NCBI GenBank assembly: GCA_016177515.1
Contig: JACOUZ010000185.1
Span: 1 to 14,727 of the forward strand
Direction: 5' to 3'
DNA length: 14,727 nt
Source of the DNA: Acidobacteriota bacterium
GTDB lineage: Bacteria > Acidobacteriota > Polarisedimenticolia > Gp22-AA2
Shown here: piece by piece, positions 12,947 to 14,727 of the stretch
Position numbering within the stretch: the stretch's first letter is position 1
How the letters are laid out: each line of letters opens with the position of its first letter
Made by a program: the position numbers and the translations under genes
The notes under the pieces: model-generated
What the model was told of the DNA's origin: nothing
The model's input: only the letters and a program-made list of their open reading frames with translations
Database searches by the model: none

Positions 12947-14503
12947 ATGAGCACCCAACAGGCGGGCGGCGGCGCGGCCTCCGATCGTCCGGAGCGCTTC
13001 GGCCCGTACAAGGTCGAAGAGCGGATCGGCGCCGGCGGCATGGGCATCGTCTACCGGGCCTTCGACGAGGCGTTGCAGCGCCACGTCGCCCTCAAGACCC
13101 TGCTTCCCGCCCTGGCGGCCGATCCGGAGTTCGTCGCCCGCCTCAAGCGCGAGGCGCAGTCGGCGGCCGCGCTCAACCATCCGAACATCACCCAGATTTA
13201 CTCCATCGGGCAGGAAGGGACGATCACGTTCTTTGCAATGGAGCTGATCCACGGGCGCTCGCTGGAGTCGGTCGTCAGGCAGAAAGGCGCGCTCGGGGCG
13301 GCGGAGGCGACCGGCCACATCCTGCAGGCCGCGAAGGGGCTCCGGCACGCCGCGCAGAAGAAGCTGATCCACCGCGATATCAAGCCGAGCAACCTCATGC
13401 TCACCGAGGACGGCGTCGTCAAGGTCACCGACTTCGGGCTGGCCAAGGCGGCGCGTTCCGAAACGCAACTGACCGCGACCGGCGAGGTGCTCGGCTCGCC
13501 CGGGTACATCTCGCCGGAGCAGGCGCAGGGAGCGCCGCTCGACGCCCGCTCGGACATCTACTCGCTCGGCGCGACCTTCTTCCACCTGGTCACCGGCCGG
13601 CTCCCGTTCGAGGCCCCGACACCCGTGGCCATGATTGTCAAGCACTTGAGCGAGCCGCTGCGTTCGCCGCGCGCCGTCAACCCCGCGGTTCCCTATCCGG
13701 TCGCCTCCGCCATCCAGAAGATGATGGCCAAGCGCCCGGGCGAGCGCTTTCAGGATTACGACGCGTTGATCCGCGAGCTCGAGCGGGCTCTGGCGACAAT
13801 CGGCGCCGGGACCCCCGCGCAGGCGCGGGGCGCCCCGCCCGCCGTCGTACAGGCTTGGACCGGCGTCACCGGCGCGGAGATCCGCGGCCGCGGGGCGCGC
13901 GCTCCGGCGCCGGCCGCCGGCCCGGACGGGGATTCCGCGCCCCGCCCGGGCGGCACCTCCTGGATCCCGATGGTCCTGGCGGTCCTGCTCGGCGGACTGG
14001 CGATCGCCGGAATGGTGAAGCACCGCCGCTCCACGGATGCGGACGCCGCACGGCCGCAGCCCATCAGCATCGCCGCCAGCCTCCCCGAGAGCCCGGAGCT
14101 GTCCGATGGGGGCGCCGGCCCGCGAATGGCCTTCACGAACCGCTCGGCCGACGCCCCGATCGTCCCCAGGGGGCGCGCCGGCATGAGCCTTGACGAACGC
14201 ATGCGCGAGCGCCTCCAGAAGCGCAACCGCGCCAACCTGTCGTTCCTCTCGAACGACCACGCCATCCTCCCCGACGGCCGCCTCAAGGTCTTCGGCCGCA
14301 TCCTGAACAACGGCGGCAGCACCGCCGCCCGGGCGCGCGTCCGGGTACGCATCCTCCTGGAGAACGGCGGCCTGGCCGCCCAGGGCGAGACCCCCCTCGA
14401 TCCGCCGATCGTTCCGCCTCAAGGGACCGCCACCTTCGAGCTGCCCCTCGACTACACCGGCCCCGTCGGGACGATCAAGGCCGAGCTCGTCTGGATCGAG
14501 TAG
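12947..14503 (+). CDS. Membrane Ser/Thr protein kinase with FxLYD-like extracytoplasmic domain
   Basis: This 518-residue protein begins with a complete Hanks-type kinase domain (about 18-285): GAGGMG at 28-33, VALK Lys50, Glu69 in the C-helix, HRD 142-144 with IKPSN, DFG 162-164, ISPEQ at 188-192, RSD 201-203 and the late GERF arginine at 265-268. The activation loop holds several Ser/Thr for autophosphorylation. A Pro/Ala linker leads to one transmembrane helix (339-357) followed by KHRR. The outer part has a disordered segment, then a final beta domain (about 425-518: NLSFLSNDHAILPDGRLKVFGRILNNGG ... ELVWIE). This domain resembles FxLYD-type domains, which describe secreted or binding beta sandwiches; the ligand is unknown. 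It is the last plus-strand gene of the DUF4388 module but probably has its own promoter. Start ATG 12947 has only a weak ribosome site. Confidence 0.88.
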   Translation: MSTQQAGGGAASDRPERFGPYKVEERIGAGGMGIVYRAFDEALQRHVALKTLLPALAADPEFVARLKREAQSAAALNHPNITQIYSIGQEGTITFFAMELIHGRSLESVVRQKGALGAAEATGHILQAAKGLRHAAQKKLIHRDIKPSNLMLTEDGVVKVTDFGLAKAARSETQLTATGEVLGSPGYISPEQAQGAPLDARSDIYSLGATFFHLVTGRLPFEAPTPVAMIVKHLSEPLRSPRAVNPAVPYPVASAIQKMMAKRPGERFQDYDALIRELERALATIGAGTPAQARGAPPAVVQAWTGVTGAEIRGRGARAPAPAAGPDGDSAPRPGGTSWIPMVLAVLLGGLAIAGMVKHRRSTDADAARPQPISIAASLPESPELSDGGAGPRMAFTNRSADAPIVPRGRAGMSLDERMRERLQKRNRANLSFLSNDHAILPDGRLKVFGRILNNGGSTAARARVRVRILLENGGLAAQGETPLDPPIVPPQGTATFELPLDYTGPVGTIKAELVWIE

Positions 14504-14537
14504 GGCACCCCGAGCGGTGTCGGATGATCGCCCCCGC

Positions 14538-14727
14538 TCATCTCTTCCATTCAATCGGGAAGTATCCGCCAGCCGTTGCGGGATCGATCTCGACTCCGCA
14601 CAAGGAGGCGGCACGCGACAGGACGGGGCCGCGCCCTCCGGCGAGATCTTCCGCGCTCGGCAGGAGCACCTCCTCCGGGACGACGCCGGTGTGCTCGAGA
14701 CTCTTGCCGTCGCTCATGATCTGGACG
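14538..14727 (-). CDS. S41 C-terminal processing peptidase, C-terminal end
   Basis: The minus-strand frame enters from the right edge and ends at the TGA at 14538-14540, leaving 62 residues. They read IMSDGKSLEHTGVVPEEVLLPS, then AEDLAGGRGPVLSRA, and finish with FPIEWKR. The DGxxLExxGVxPDxxxxPTxxDLxxGxDPxLxxA pattern is the distinctive end of many S41 (Ctp/tail-specific) proteases, whose catalytic Ser/Lys would lie upstream, outside the window. It is convergent with the kinase gene, with a 34-base gap holding an imperfect GGCACC/GGTGTC inverted repeat (14504-14521). The catalytic part cannot be seen, so the subfamily is open. Confidence 0.7.
   Translation of the reverse strand, partial: VQIMSDGKSLEHTGVVPEEVLLPSAEDLAGGRGPVLSRAASLCGVEIDPATAGGYFPIEWKR

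Noticed and set aside
12848..14614. A 588-codon minus-strand frame opposite the second kinase gene
   Set aside because: It is composition-driven antisense read-through with no domain signature. The plus-strand kinase has every catalytic motif.

Overview
This is a GC-rich, densely coded chromosomal window. It looks like an Acidobacteriota-type bacterium or a related soil or sediment lineage with many Hanks-type kinases. The grounds are two membrane-anchored Ser/Thr kinases (one fused to a TolB/FlgO-like domain and TPRs), two DUF4388 (PatA-like N-terminal) proteins, system I cytochrome c maturation genes and the tail of an S41 C-terminal processing protease. The phylum is an inference; there is no rRNA or other marker gene here. 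I see no tRNA, rRNA, CRISPR array, phage gene or complete insertion sequence.

Layout. Positions 1-4051 hold a cytochrome c maturation cluster: the end of ccmB, then ccmC and a ccmD-like gene. A 2.4-kb kinase-TolB-TPR gene sits between ccmB and ccmC. Positions 4133-5300 hold a small secreted protein of unknown function and lepB (signal peptidase I), which has a near-consensus promoter of its own. Positions 5293-5805 (minus) encode a REP-associated transposase (RAYT, Y1_Tnp) relative that has lost both HUH histidines and the catalytic tyrosine. Two related REP-like hairpins lie just upstream of it. Positions 5993-7588 (minus) are nadB, L-aspartate oxidase. It diverges from the next gene through what look like overlapping promoters.

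Positions 7682-14503 (plus) hold four signalling or envelope genes: a DUF4388 membrane protein with a SPOR-like end, a secreted TPR/HExxH peptidase-like protein, a cytoplasmic DUF4388-J-domain-TPR protein, and a second membrane Ser/Thr kinase with an extracytoplasmic FxLYD-like domain. The first two are tightly coupled, and the kinase probably has its own promoter. The window closes at 14538-14727 with the C-terminus of an S41 peptidase on the minus strand.

Much of the content concerns the cell envelope: heme delivery, preprotein cleavage, secreted proteases and transmembrane kinases. The two most unusual items are the catalytically stripped RAYT with its paired hairpins, and the four-gene DUF4388/J-domain/protease/kinase module. 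I see no recognisable defence, secretion-effector or biosynthetic gene cluster.
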